From assembly GCA_947491985.1 (NCBI GenBank), contig CANLLR010000003.1:62001-126000 (forward strand): a stretch of 64,000 nucleotides of DNA. The letters are read 5' to 3'. The notes under the pieces were generated by a model, which saw only the letters and a list, made by a program, of their open reading frames with translations, was not told the DNA's origin and ran no database searches. Made by a program: the position numbers and the translations under genes. Of this stretch, positions 1 to 9,241 are shown piece after piece. The stretch is from Flavobacteriaceae bacterium. GTDB lineage: Bacteria > Bacteroidota > Bacteroidia > Flavobacteriales > Flavobacteriaceae. Each line of letters opens with the position of its first letter. Positions within the stretch are counted from its first letter, which is position 1.

Positions 1-589
1 TAATTGAGGTGACAACATTCCCGTAATAACCTACAGTTGAAAGTAAATTCAATTGAAACAAACAACCTGCTTTTTTGAGTTTTTGAAATTCATTGAAGTT
101 GTTGTAATAAAACAAATACCGTTCTGGATGCGCTAAAATAGGCTTGTATCCTGCAATTTGTATTTCAAATATAAGATCGTAGAGTTGGAGTGGCGGATTT
201 AAATACGACATCTCTACCAAAACATAATTGTCTTTTAAGGTTAATAGAGGTTTTTCTTTTTTTAATAAATCAAAGAAAAAACTGTCCATCATATATTCTG
301 CTGCCGTATTTAGTATCACTTTTACTCCTTCATTGTTTAACGTTTCAATAGTGGAGTCGTAAGTCATTTCAATACTTTCTTTAGTATTATTCCAAACTGA
401 ATTAATGATATGAGGAGTCGTTATAAATTGCGTAATTCCAATATCAGAAAGTCTCGTAATTAAATGGATGCTATCGAGAATTGTTTTAGCTCCATCGTCA
501 ATACCTGGTAGTAAATGAGAATGAATATCGACATAATCAATCGGAATTACATCTTTTAGAAGCGGTTTACTTTTTTTTAAAAATAACAA
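1..589 (-). CDS. CpsB/YwqE-type tyrosine-protein phosphatase (PHP domain), 3' end outside window
   Basis: Reading the minus strand from 589 gives an open frame of about 196 codons that runs off the left edge. It has the PHP metal motif DIHSHLLPGIDDG near the N-terminus and HPERY later, both typical of the CpsB/CapC family that dephosphorylates tyrosine kinases controlling polysaccharide chain length. An in-frame stop lies just upstream and there is no ATG before the conserved region, so the best start is TTG at 589, giving MLFLKKSKP, a normal N-terminus for the family. It is divergent from the wzm/wzt operon and probably regulates or accompanies glycan export. No partner Wzc kinase is visible in the window. 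The family call is secure; the start codon is inferred. Confidence 0.88.
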   Translation of the reverse strand, partial: MLFLKKSKPLLKDVIPIDYVDIHSHLLPGIDDGAKTILDSIHLITRLSDIGITQFITTPHIINSVWNNTKESIEMTYDSTIETLNNEGVKVILNTAAEYMMDSFFFDLLKKEKPLLTLKDNYVLVEMSYLNPPLQLYDLIFEIQIAGYKPILAHPERYLFYYNNFNEFQKLKKAGCLFQLNLLSTVGYYGNVVTSI

Positions 590-626
590 AATAGGATGGG
601 GTTAACTTCAATTAATAAATAACCAT

Positions 627-634
627 CAAATGTA
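627..634 (-). promoter_or_regulatory. Promoter -7 box (TAcaTTTG) for the CpsB-type gene
   Basis: The minus strand reads TACATTTG here, matching the Bacteroidota -7 consensus TAnnTTTG. It lies about 37 bases before the proposed TTG start at 589. No clear -33 TTG was found. Confidence 0.5.
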
Positions 635-666
635 TAAAATTCTAAGTAATAATAGTTCCAAATTAC

Positions 667-674
667 TATATTTG
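667..674 (+). promoter_or_regulatory. Promoter -7 box (TAtaTTTG) for the polysaccharide operon
   Basis: TATATTTG matches the Bacteroidota -7 consensus and lies 58 bases upstream of the wzm start, implying a leader of roughly 50 nt. It is back to back with the box for the divergent phosphatase gene. It is the best candidate for the main promoter of the long polysaccharide operon. Confidence 0.55.
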
Positions 675-732
675 CTTATCATGTAATTGGGTCATGTTGT
701 ATAAACTGCTTTAGTAATTTCAATGTAAACGA

Positions 733-1602
733 ATGAAAGAAACGCCCGAATCGCAGCAATGGGATTTAGTTATTAAAGGCCATACCCCACTTTTTGATCT
801 CAAGTTTAATGATCTCTGGCGTTATAGAGATTTGTTATTTATGTTTGTAAAACGCGATTTTGTAAGTTTTTATAAGCAAACTATTCTCGGTCCACTTTGG
901 TTTTTTATTCAACCCATTTTTACCACTATTGTCTTTACTTTCGTTTTTGGAAAACTTGCCGGAATAAGCACAGACGGTGTACCGCAACAACTTTTTTATT
1001 TAGCCGGAATCACCTCTTGGAGCTATTTTTCCGATTGTCTTAGCAAAACAAGTACGGTGTTTAAAGACAACGCTTCGATTTTTGGCAAAGTATATTTTCC
1101 CCGATTAATTATGCCGTTGAGTATAGTGGTGAGTAATTTGGTGCGTTTTGGCGTACAATTGCTATTGTTGCTTTTCATGATGGGCTATTTTTACCTTTTT
1201 CCGGTTGAAGGCATGCATTTTTCGATGACAACAGCCATTTTCTTTTTTCCAGTTTTAATTCTTATGATGGCTTTATTGGGATTGGGAATTGGTTTAATTA
1301 TTACCGCAATAACCACAAAATATAAAGATTTAACTTTTTTAGTAACGTTTGGAGTACAATTGTTAATGTACGCCACAACTGTGATTTATCCGTTAAGTTA
1401 TGCCAAAGAAAAAGGCTACGGAACTTTAGTCGAATTAAATCCAATGACCGGAATTATCGAAGCCATTCGGTATGCTTTTCTTGGTAAAGGTGAGTTTGAC
1501 TTTTGGAGTATTAGCTATTCGGTAATGGTAACTTTAGTAGTATTGTTTTTTGGAATATTGATTTTCAACAAAACAGAGAAAAATTTTGTAGACACTATTT
1601 AA
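733..1602 (+). CDS. wzm: ABC-2 type polysaccharide export permease (Wzm)
   Basis: This is a 289-residue membrane protein with a cytoplasmic N-terminus followed by about six hydrophobic segments. The region FVKRDFVSFYKQTILG followed by a P-L-W-F-F-I-Q-P stretch (residues about 38-60) is the hallmark of the ABC2 membrane family that exports O-antigens and teichoic acids. Length and topology are normal. The stop overlaps the start of the next gene by one base (TAATG), so translational coupling with the ATPase is likely. It should form the inner-membrane channel of an exporter that moves an undecaprenyl-diphosphate-linked glycan to the periplasm. Confidence 0.93.
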   Translation: MKETPESQQWDLVIKGHTPLFDLKFNDLWRYRDLLFMFVKRDFVSFYKQTILGPLWFFIQPIFTTIVFTFVFGKLAGISTDGVPQQLFYLAGITSWSYFSDCLSKTSTVFKDNASIFGKVYFPRLIMPLSIVVSNLVRFGVQLLLLLFMMGYFYLFPVEGMHFSMTTAIFFFPVLILMMALLGLGIGLIITAITTKYKDLTFLVTFGVQLLMYATTVIYPLSYAKEKGYGTLVELNPMTGIIEAIRYAFLGKGEFDFWSISYSVMVTLVVLFFGILIFNKTEKNFVDTI

Positions 1603-2882
1603 TGACGAAGCCTGTAATACAAGTCGAGAACCTTTCAAAAGCCTACCAAATTGGTCAAATTGGTTCGGGTACCATTTCACGCGATATTGATCGCTTTTGG
1701 CAGATGAAAATCTTGGGTAAAGAAGATCCATTTTTAAAAATCGGTGAAACCAATGAACGAAGTTCTAAAGGTATAAGTGACATCGTTTGGTCCTTAAAAG
1801 ACATCAATTTTGAAATCAATCAAGGCGATGCAGTAGGAATTATCGGTAAAAACGGTGCGGGCAAAAGTACATTATTGAAATTATTATCACGTGTTACGAG
1901 TCCGACTACAGGCGAAATCAAAGTCAAAGGTCGCATTGCCAGTCTTCTTGAAGTAGGAACTGGTTTTCATCCTGAACTTTCCGGACGAGAAAACATCTAT
2001 CTCAACGGTGCCATTCTCGGCATGAGAAAAAAAGAAATCACCCGAAAACTAGATGAAATTATCGATTTTTCTGGAGTAGAACGCTACGTTGATACGCCTG
2101 TAAAACGCTACTCATCTGGAATGTATGTACGTTTGGCTTTTGCCGTAGCAGCACATCTTGAAAGCGAAATTTTAATTGTTGATGAAGTGTTGGCGGTGGG
2201 CGATGCCGAATTCCAGAAAAAATGTCTTGGTAAAATGGGCGACATCTCAAAAGGTGAAGGACGAACGGTGTTGTTTGTCAGTCATAATATGAGTGCGGTA
2301 AAAAGTTTGTGTAATACAGGATTGATTTTAGAAAATGGAAAATTAATTTTAAATTCTGATGTTGATAGCGCAGTTGATAGTTATTTAAGAAATGCTAGTA
2401 ATGAAGCATCAAAAAAATGGGAAAATAACTTTCCAAAATCAGAAAATTTTAAGTTGCTTGAAGTTAAGGTTTTGAATGATAAAGGTGAAGTAAGTTTAAA
2501 TCATTTTATATCTAAAGATATAAGAATTGAGTTTACTTATGAAGTAATAAATGATAATCAAAATTATACTCATGGTTTCAATTTATATAATGCGCATAGC
2601 ATTCATATATTGAGTTCTCATGATGTAGGTTCTAACACCTTAATGTCTAAGGTTTTAAAAGGAGTTTATAAAAAAACAATTGTTATACCAGGTAATTTTT
2701 TAGCCGATGGTAGTTATTCATGTAGTTTTGCATTGATGAAATACAATCCATTTCTAGCCGAAATTAACGAACATGAAATTGTTGGTTTTAATATTATAGA
2801 TGAAATAACAAATGTAGAACTAAGGGGAAGTTATACCGATAGGATACCGGGAGTAACACGTCCAAAATTAACATGGTATTAG
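1602..2882 (+). CDS. wzt: ABC transporter ATPase with C-terminal glycan-recognition domain (Wzt)
   Basis: The 426-residue protein has an ABC ATPase domain with Walker A GKNGAGKST (residues 82-90), the Wzt/TagH-type stretch LEVGTGFHPELSGRENI (about 116-132), signature YSSGMYVRLAFA (170-181) and Walker B LIVDE (191-195). Residues from about 245 to 426 form the extra domain which, in long Wzt proteins, binds the modified non-reducing end of the finished O-chain before export. Its presence suggests a terminally capped polymer. Base composition drops from about 40% GC in the ATPase part to 20-27% in the C-terminal part, as if only the recognition domain had been exchanged together with the downstream genes. 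Confidence 0.93.
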   Translation: MTKPVIQVENLSKAYQIGQIGSGTISRDIDRFWQMKILGKEDPFLKIGETNERSSKGISDIVWSLKDINFEINQGDAVGIIGKNGAGKSTLLKLLSRVTSPTTGEIKVKGRIASLLEVGTGFHPELSGRENIYLNGAILGMRKKEITRKLDEIIDFSGVERYVDTPVKRYSSGMYVRLAFAVAAHLESEILIVDEVLAVGDAEFQKKCLGKMGDISKGEGRTVLFVSHNMSAVKSLCNTGLILENGKLILNSDVDSAVDSYLRNASNEASKKWENNFPKSENFKLLEVKVLNDKGEVSLNHFISKDIRIEFTYEVINDNQNYTHGFNLYNAHSIHILSSHDVGSNTLMSKVLKGVYKKTIVIPGNFLADGSYSCSFALMKYNPFLAEINEHEIVGFNIIDEITNVELRGSYTDRIPGVTRPKLTWY

Positions 2883-2883
2883 T

Positions 2884-3699
2884 ATGAAAAAAAAGTGGAG
2901 CGGAGAAAGACTTGAAACATTTATCTATTCTCGTGATACAATTGAACATTTGCACAGATATGCAATTGCTTTTGACTTCATTAAAGGCAAAAACATTTTA
3001 GATATTGCAAGCGGAGAAGGTTATGGTAGTCATTTGATGTCAAAAATTGCTGCAAATGTTTCAGGTGTGGATATTGATAATGAATCTGTTAATAATGCAA
3101 ATAAAAAATATAAAGCCGATAACTTAATATATATACAAGGAAGTGCAACTCAAATTCCTTTTGAGGATTATGAATTTGATGTGGTTGTAAGCTTTGAAAC
3201 AATTGAGCACCTAACTGATCATGAAACAATGATTAGTGAAATAAAGAGAGTTCTTAAAAAAGATGGAATTTTAATAATATCAACACCAGATAAAAAGTAT
3301 TATTCTGATTTAAGAAATTTTAATAACCAATTTCATGTAAAAGAGTTATATAAAGATGAATTTCAAAATTTATTAAAAAAATATTTTCATTATTGTGATT
3401 TATATATTCAGCTTTATTTAAAAGGAATTTCAATAATTTCTCCTGAAAATCTAGAATCAAAAATTCAAGACAATATATTTTCTGGAGATTATAATAATGT
3501 TGTAAAAATAAATTTAAATCCTTTATATTTAGTTGCTGTTGTTAGCAATGCTCAATTGAATAAAATTCAACCTTCTTTTTTTGATGGAAGTAATGTGATT
3601 CTTAAAGAAGCTTATGCAGAAATGCAAAAGAACATTACTTATAAGGTTGGGGATTTTATACTTAAACCTATAAAGATTTTAAAGAATATTTTAAAATAG
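2884..3699 (+). CDS. Class I SAM-dependent methyltransferase
   Basis: The 271-residue protein has the SAM-binding loop ILDIASGEGYGSHLM (about 38-52), an acidic strand-2 end (GVDID) and a post-motif FDVVVSFETIEHL, giving a Methyltransf_11/23-type Rossmann fold in residues 10-140. The C-terminal 130 residues are unassigned. It starts one base after wzt and is very AT-rich. A glycan O-methyltransferase, perhaps capping the chain that Wzt recognises, fits the context, but the acceptor cannot be read from sequence. Confidence 0.82.
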   Translation: MKKKWSGERLETFIYSRDTIEHLHRYAIAFDFIKGKNILDIASGEGYGSHLMSKIAANVSGVDIDNESVNNANKKYKADNLIYIQGSATQIPFEDYEFDVVVSFETIEHLTDHETMISEIKRVLKKDGILIISTPDKKYYSDLRNFNNQFHVKELYKDEFQNLLKKYFHYCDLYIQLYLKGISIISPENLESKIQDNIFSGDYNNVVKINLNPLYLVAVVSNAQLNKIQPSFFDGSNVILKEAYAEMQKNITYKVGDFILKPIKILKNILK

Positions 3700-4605
3700 A
3701 TGTTAGCAATCGTAATACCATATTATAAAATTTCTTTTTTTGATGAGACTTTACAATCTTTAGCTAATCAAACAAATAAAAATTTTAAAGTTTACATTGG
3801 TGATGATGCAAGTCCAAATAATCCTGTTGAATTATTAAATGTATACAAAAGCAGCTTTAATTTTACTTATAAAAAATTTGATCAAAATTTGGGAGCTAAC
3901 TCACTTACGCAACAATGGCAAAGATGTATAGATTTGTTAGGCAATGAGGAATGGATAATGTTACTTGGAGACGACGATAAATTAGAAAAAAATGTAGTTG
4001 ATGAGTTTTACAAAAACATTAATGAGGTTGATGTCAATCAAATTAATATTATTCGATTTGCTAGTGTTTTAGTAAACAGTTCAACATTAAAAGAATCTTC
4101 GGTTTTTCTGCACAAAAAAAAAGAGAAAATTTTAGATTTTTATTCCAAAAAATTGCTTGATATAACTAGAAGTTCACTTTCAGAATATGTTTTTAGAAAA
4201 AAAGTATATAAAAAATATAACTTCAAGAATTATCCATTGGCTTGGCATAGTGATGATATGGCTTGGTTTGAATTTTCTGAGGGTAAAGACATTTTTTCAA
4301 TAAATGAAGCAAAAGTATTTGTTAGAATTTTTCAAGAAAGTATTTCTGGAAATCCTTTAAATTTTTTTTATAAAGATACAGCTTCTATAGAATTTTACAA
4401 CAATTTGTTACTTAGGAAGGATGTTTTAAAGAATCAAATTGTTAGAGAAGTTTTGCTAACAAGATTGGAAGTATTATATAAGAAAAGAAAAATAATAGTA
4501 ATGAAAAAATGGTTTTATTTTTTCATTACAAGAGTTCAATACTTAGATTTACTAAATTCAGTAAAACTTATTCGAAGAATGATAATTTATTATTTTAATA
4601 AATGA
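3700..4605 (+). CDS. Glycosyltransferase family 2
   Basis: This 301-residue GT-A protein starts directly with the nucleotide-sugar fold: MLAIVIPYYK, then a DDASP motif near residue 36 and LLGDDDKLEKN near 91-101 as the metal-binding DxD region. A basic C-terminal tail (KLIRRMIIYYFNK) may touch the membrane. It abuts the upstream methyltransferase with no gap and overlaps the next GT by 4 bases. Donor and acceptor sugars are unknown. It belongs to the AT-rich part of the operon. Confidence 0.85.
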   Translation: MLAIVIPYYKISFFDETLQSLANQTNKNFKVYIGDDASPNNPVELLNVYKSSFNFTYKKFDQNLGANSLTQQWQRCIDLLGNEEWIMLLGDDDKLEKNVVDEFYKNINEVDVNQINIIRFASVLVNSSTLKESSVFLHKKKEKILDFYSKKLLDITRSSLSEYVFRKKVYKKYNFKNYPLAWHSDDMAWFEFSEGKDIFSINEAKVFVRIFQESISGNPLNFFYKDTASIEFYNNLLLRKDVLKNQIVREVLLTRLEVLYKKRKIIVMKKWFYFFITRVQYLDLLNSVKLIRRMIIYYFNK

Positions 4606-5546
4606 ATCCATTAATCTCAATAATAATTCCCACATTTAATCGTGCCCTAATTATTAGTGACACTATTAATAGTATTTTGTTGCAATCTTATACAAACTGG
4701 GAATGTATTATTGTTGACGATGGAAGTACAGACAATACAGAACAAGTTGTTTTGACTTTTTCTAAAAAAAATCCTTCAATACGTTTTTTTAAAAGACCAA
4801 GTCACTTAGTTAAAGGTCCAAATTCGTGCAGAAATTATGGCTTTTCCAAATCAAACGGAACCATTATAAATTGGTTTGATAGTGACGATTTATATTTGCC
4901 AAATGCTTTTCAAAACATTGTAAATCAATTTACAAGTACTACTGATGCTGTAATCACGAAGCTTGAAGTTATCGATTTATTGACTAAGATTAAAATTAAA
5001 GAAAATACAATTCATTCCACTACAATTATAGAAGACTATTTTATAGGAAAAATTGCCTACTACGTTTGTGGTCCATTTTGGAACAGATTATTTTTAGAAA
5101 AGCAAGAGTTCCTTTTTGATGAAAATATTAGAAACCTTGATGATTGGGATTTTAATATGCGAATGATATTTCAAAACCCAACTAGCATCTATATAAACGA
5201 ACCACTGATTCAGTATCGTTCCCATGAAAATTCACTTTCACAGGAAATTCACAACTTCAATTTCGAGGAAATAACTTCAGAAATAAATGCAAGAGCAAAA
5301 ATCTTAAAATTCATAAAGAACAGAAAAGATGTAGATCAATCAATACTAAATAATTTCTTTGAAAAAAGATGTGGCTTATTTTTAAGAGATGCTTTAATTC
5401 AAAAGCATCCAAAAAAGTATTATTTATTAGTAAAAACAGTAAATTTACAACTTAAGAATTTTAACGTTTTTAGTTCTATAAAAACTGTTTTTGGTTTTAT
5501 AGTGTATGTTATTTTCAATAAAGGATATAAATTACTTAAACCATGA
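4602..5546 (+). CDS. Glycosyltransferase family 2
   Basis: The 314-residue protein has a classical GT2 N-terminus: ISIIIPTFNRA, then IIVDDGSTDNTEQ near residue 38 and WFDSDDLY near 90 as the DxD motif. The hydrophobic C-terminus (FGFIVYVIFNKG) may anchor it to the inner membrane. The start overlaps the preceding stop by 4 bases (ATGA) and the stop overlaps the next gene by 4 bases, so it lies inside a translationally coupled run. It should add one sugar to the lipid-linked glycan; specificity is unknown. Confidence 0.88.
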   Translation: MNPLISIIIPTFNRALIISDTINSILLQSYTNWECIIVDDGSTDNTEQVVLTFSKKNPSIRFFKRPSHLVKGPNSCRNYGFSKSNGTIINWFDSDDLYLPNAFQNIVNQFTSTTDAVITKLEVIDLLTKIKIKENTIHSTTIIEDYFIGKIAYYVCGPFWNRLFLEKQEFLFDENIRNLDDWDFNMRMIFQNPTSIYINEPLIQYRSHENSLSQEIHNFNFEEITSEINARAKILKFIKNRKDVDQSILNNFFEKRCGLFLRDALIQKHPKKYYLLVKTVNLQLKNFNVFSSIKTVFGFIVYVIFNKGYKLLKP

Positions 5547-6676
5547 AAATTTTATTTATTTCAATGCCTTCCATTCATGCTATACGCTGGATTGAAAATT
5601 TGAAGGATACAGATGATGAATTATATTGGTTTGATGTAACCAACAAAGGTGAAATTAAACTTCTGCAAAATGCGACCCAATTCACAGGTTGGAAAATAAG
5701 AAAGAAACGTCATATTAAAGGTGAATATAGATTTTCAAAAAAATTCCCACACACCTACTTTAAAATAAAATATTTATTCGAAACTACTGAAAATGAACAT
5801 CTTGAAAAAATAATTAAGGATATTCAGCCCGATGTAATTCATAGTTTTGAAATGCAGCATTGTTCGTATCCAATACTAAAAACAATGAATAAATACCCTA
5901 CAGTCAAATGGATTTATTCCTGTTGGGGAAATGATTTGTATTATTATAGCGATTTGAAAAATCACAGTAAAAAAATAAAAGCAGTCTTAAAAAGGGTGAA
6001 TTATTTGCATACTGATTGTTTAAGAGATTATAATTTAGCAAAAGATTTAGGTTTTAATGGCAAACATACAGGTGTAATTCCAGGTGGAAGTGGTTACCAT
6101 TTAGAAGCATTAGCTGCCTACAAATTACCAATCAACGAACGTAAGATTATTTTAGTTAAAGGGTATCAACATCAATTTGGAAAAGCGTTAAACGTGATAA
6201 AAGCGTTACAAAATATTCCCTCGACCATTGCAAATTTTGAGGTTGTCGTTTTTGGTGCACACAAAGAAGTTATAAATTATATTGAAGAATATAATTTGCA
6301 ATTTACAACTTACCACAGAAATGAATTGTCACAAAATGAGGTTATGAAACTAATGGGAAAATCACTTGTGTATATAGGAAACAATAGTTCTGATGGCATG
6401 CCCAATACGTTATTAGAAGCAATAATTATGAACGCATTTCCGATACAATCCAATCCTGGAAATGTCACTGCTGAAATTATTGAAGACGAAAGGAATGGAA
6501 TATTAATAAATGATCCAAATGATATTAAGAATATTGAAATGTTAATAATATCAGCATTAAACAATAAAGAGAGAATTATTGAAGCTGCAAAAATGAATAC
6601 AGCTATTGCTTTAGAACGTCTAGATCATATCAAAATTCAGCCTAAAATTGTCGAATTATACCAGAGTTTAAACTAA
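5543..6676 (+). CDS. Glycosyltransferase family 4-like (GT-B)
   Basis: The 377-residue protein opens with MKILFISMPSIHAIRWIENL, the N-terminal Rossmann half of GT-B enzymes. The C-terminal donor-binding half has IPGGSG near residue 180 and SSDGMPNTLLEAIIMNAFPIQSN-type EX7E region around 290-310. It overlaps its upstream neighbour by 4 bases and the next gene by one base (TAATG). It is predicted to be a retaining glycosyltransferase acting at the cytoplasmic face of the inner membrane. Substrate is unknown. Confidence 0.82.
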   Translation: MKILFISMPSIHAIRWIENLKDTDDELYWFDVTNKGEIKLLQNATQFTGWKIRKKRHIKGEYRFSKKFPHTYFKIKYLFETTENEHLEKIIKDIQPDVIHSFEMQHCSYPILKTMNKYPTVKWIYSCWGNDLYYYSDLKNHSKKIKAVLKRVNYLHTDCLRDYNLAKDLGFNGKHTGVIPGGSGYHLEALAAYKLPINERKIILVKGYQHQFGKALNVIKALQNIPSTIANFEVVVFGAHKEVINYIEEYNLQFTTYHRNELSQNEVMKLMGKSLVYIGNNSSDGMPNTLLEAIIMNAFPIQSNPGNVTAEIIEDERNGILINDPNDIKNIEMLIISALNNKERIIEAAKMNTAIALERLDHIKIQPKIVELYQSLN

Positions 6677-7689
6677 TGCGCACCGGCTACAACCCACATA
6701 AAGACCAAACTATATCAAAATCAGATTTCATCCATCAGGTTATTATTCCAGTTTTTATACCCAATCAAGAAGGTTATTTTAAAGATAGTTTAGCTGTTTT
6801 GCAACTTTGTCTCAGCTCTTTATTTCAATCCGTTCACAAAAAAACGTTCATCACTATTGTGAACAATGGTTGTAGTACTGAAGTCAAAAATTACCTCCAA
6901 CAATTAAACGATGAAGACAAAATTCACGAAATTGTGCATACCAACAACATCGGAAAATTAAACGCTATTGTAAAAGGATTGTCAGGAACTAACTTTGAAC
7001 TAGTAACCATTTCCGACTCAGATGTATTGTTTTTACAAGGCTGGCAATCGGAAACCATTAAAATTTTTAAACAAATTCCGAAAGTAGGCGTGGTAGGTAT
7101 TGTTCCTCAGTTTAACCTTCATAAAGTCAATTGCGCCAATGTATTGCTTGATACTTTGAGAAACACTAGAATGCAATTTCTTCCCGTTAAAAATCCCACT
7201 GCACTGAGTTTATTCTACGACAGTATTGGCTGGGATAAAAAGTACAACCACGATTATTTGAAGTATACATTAGGATTGCAGTGGAATAACGATTTGACAG
7301 TTCTTGTGGGTTCCGGACATTTTGTGGCAACATACAAGCGAACTATTTTTGACGCCATTACGAACTTTAACCCTTATAAAATGGGAGGTTACAGTGAAGA
7401 TTGTTTGGATACGTTGCCTTTACAGAAAGATTATTGGCGTGTAACAACGCAGGATAATTTTGCTTATCATATCGGGAATACTATCGAACCTTGGATGCTT
7501 GATCTACCTGTTTCCACCAACAAAATGGAAGAGAATGTAGTGTATGATTTTCCAAAGCAACAACAGCTTTCTAAAATTAACTTCCTATTGCGAGTTAAGA
7601 TTCCGCAATACCTATTCAAAAAGAAGTTCATTTACCGTGCTTTTTTAAAATATAAGAAGTTGCCAACGACCATGATTAAAAAATATTAG
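6676..7689 (+). CDS. Glycosyltransferase family 2-like
   Basis: This 337-residue protein has a GT-A type core that begins late, at VIIPVFIPNQ around residue 22, with NNGCSTEVKNYL near 66 and the DxD-type motif ISDSDVLF near 113. A later acidic patch (YSEDCLDTLP) could be the catalytic region. It starts on the last base of the preceding stop. The N-terminal 20 residues are unusual for GT2. It is GC-richer than the genes before it, so the AT-rich cassette seems to end around here. Specificity is not predictable. Confidence 0.8.
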   Translation: MRTGYNPHKDQTISKSDFIHQVIIPVFIPNQEGYFKDSLAVLQLCLSSLFQSVHKKTFITIVNNGCSTEVKNYLQQLNDEDKIHEIVHTNNIGKLNAIVKGLSGTNFELVTISDSDVLFLQGWQSETIKIFKQIPKVGVVGIVPQFNLHKVNCANVLLDTLRNTRMQFLPVKNPTALSLFYDSIGWDKKYNHDYLKYTLGLQWNNDLTVLVGSGHFVATYKRTIFDAITNFNPYKMGGYSEDCLDTLPLQKDYWRVTTQDNFAYHIGNTIEPWMLDLPVSTNKMEENVVYDFPKQQQLSKINFLLRVKIPQYLFKKKFIYRAFLKYKKLPTTMIKKY

Positions 7690-7691
7690 TG

Positions 7692-8606
7692 ATGGCACCT
7701 CCGACTTTCTCCATAGTAATTTCAACAAAAAACCGAAAAGAAGCGTTACAGTTTACCCTTTCTTCATTTTATAATTTGCTTAATGACAACATATCTTGTG
7801 TCGTTTTTGATGATGGTTCAACCGATGGAACGTCGCAAATGGTGCTAGAAAAATTTCCAAAAATCACCTTGCATCGCAACGAAATTTCAAAAGGCTATTT
7901 GTATTGTCGTAATTTCATGCTCAATGCAACCCACGCTAAATATGCTATTTCTTTAGATGACGATGCTCATTTTTTATCGGAGAATCCTTTTATTTCCATC
8001 GAAAATCATTTTGATCAAAATCCAAATTGCGGTGTTATTGCCTTTCGTATCTTTTGGTCGGAAGAACAACCAATTGCTATTGCAACTGATGATTTAGTAC
8101 AACGAGTCAAAGGTTTTGTAGGTTGTGGTCATGTTTGGCGAGTGGAAGCGTGGAAAAAAATTCCCAACTATCCCGAATGGTTTGTGTTTTATGGTGAAGA
8201 AGAATTTGCCAGTTATCAATTGTTCAAAAAGAAATTAGAAGTCCATTATTTGCCAAGTATTTTAGTCCAACATCGTGTAAATGTATCCGCACGAAAAGCG
8301 CAAACCGACTACAGTCAAAGACTTCGAAGAAGTTTGCGATCCGGTTGGTACTTGTATTTTTTGTTTTATCCTTGGACTGTAATTCCAAAAAAAATGGCGT
8401 ATTCCATCTACATACAATTAAAGAATAAAACATTTAAAGGCGATTTTAAAGCCACATTTGCTATGCTACAAGCTATTTTTGATGTACTTTTAAATTTTCC
8501 AACAGTATATAAACAATCTAATAGATTGTCACATGACGAATATAAATCGTATCAAAAACTAGAAGAATCTAAACTATATTGGAAGCCCAATGAAGACCCA
8601 AATTAA
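7692..8606 (+). CDS. Glycosyltransferase family 2
   Basis: Two start codons lie in tandem (GTG at 7689, ATG at 7692); ATG is preferred. The roughly 304-residue protein carries FSIVISTKNRKEAL, VVFDDGSTDGTSQMV near residue 40 and ISLDDDAHFL near 85, a good GT2 set, plus YGEEEFASYQLF as the acidic base region. Its 3' end overlaps the next gene by 17 bases. It lies in a coupled run of glycan genes and adds an unknown sugar. Confidence 0.87.
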   Translation: MAPPTFSIVISTKNRKEALQFTLSSFYNLLNDNISCVVFDDGSTDGTSQMVLEKFPKITLHRNEISKGYLYCRNFMLNATHAKYAISLDDDAHFLSENPFISIENHFDQNPNCGVIAFRIFWSEEQPIAIATDDLVQRVKGFVGCGHVWRVEAWKKIPNYPEWFVFYGEEEFASYQLFKKKLEVHYLPSILVQHRVNVSARKAQTDYSQRLRRSLRSGWYLYFLFYPWTVIPKKMAYSIYIQLKNKTFKGDFKATFAMLQAIFDVLLNFPTVYKQSNRLSHDEYKSYQKLEESKLYWKPNEDPN

Positions 8607-9237
8607 GATATACAATGACAGAGCGATATATGCCAACGAAATGCTCGACACTTATTTTGCATCAGCACCCAATACCATTGTAAGCGATATCGGCGCTGGT
8701 TTTGGTCACATGCAAAATAAAATTGAATCACTCGGAGCCACTTGGCAACCGTTTGACTACTTTAAAAAAATTGACCAATCTACAATATGGGATTTAAATA
8801 ACCCATGTCCATCAGAATCACTAAATGCCGGCACGGTAGTTTTTTTAGAAGTGTTAGAACATCTCGCCAATCCGTTGTTGTGTTTACAAAACATTAGCAA
8901 TCATATTGAAAAAGGCGGCATTTTAATTTTAACCACACCCAATCCGAGTTCGAGTCAAAATACGGTGAATTTATTTTTGAAAGGACGTTTGTTTGCTTTT
9001 CAAGAAAAGCATCTGGCAGAATACCATGTTTTCACTCCTTGGGAGCACATTGTGAAATTCTTTTTAGAAGAATGTGGATTTGAAATTTTAGATTACAGTG
9101 CTGTTGATGTTTCCAATAAATATAATAGAAATTCGAATATTAAAGACCGACTAAAAAGACGTATGGAAGCGTTTATCGAATCGCGAAATCCAAAAGCACA
9201 AGGAATGAGTTACGGCATCGTAGCTCGAAAAAAATAA
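8590..9237 (+). CDS. Class I SAM-dependent methyltransferase
   Basis: The 215-residue protein has a SAM loop VSDIGAGFGHM (about 31-41), AGTVVFLEVLEHL as the post-I region and ILILTTPNPSS as the later strand, matching the Methyltransf_23 type found in O-antigen loci. It starts 17 bases inside the preceding GT gene, an arrangement that needs re-initiation or coupling. It is followed four bases later by neuA. A sugar O-methyltransferase role is likely but not proven. Confidence 0.83.
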   Translation: MKTQIKIYNDRAIYANEMLDTYFASAPNTIVSDIGAGFGHMQNKIESLGATWQPFDYFKKIDQSTIWDLNNPCPSESLNAGTVVFLEVLEHLANPLLCLQNISNHIEKGGILILTTPNPSSSQNTVNLFLKGRLFAFQEKHLAEYHVFTPWEHIVKFFLEECGFEILDYSAVDVSNKYNRNSNIKDRLKRRMEAFIESRNPKAQGMSYGIVARKK

Positions 9238-9241
9238 GCAC

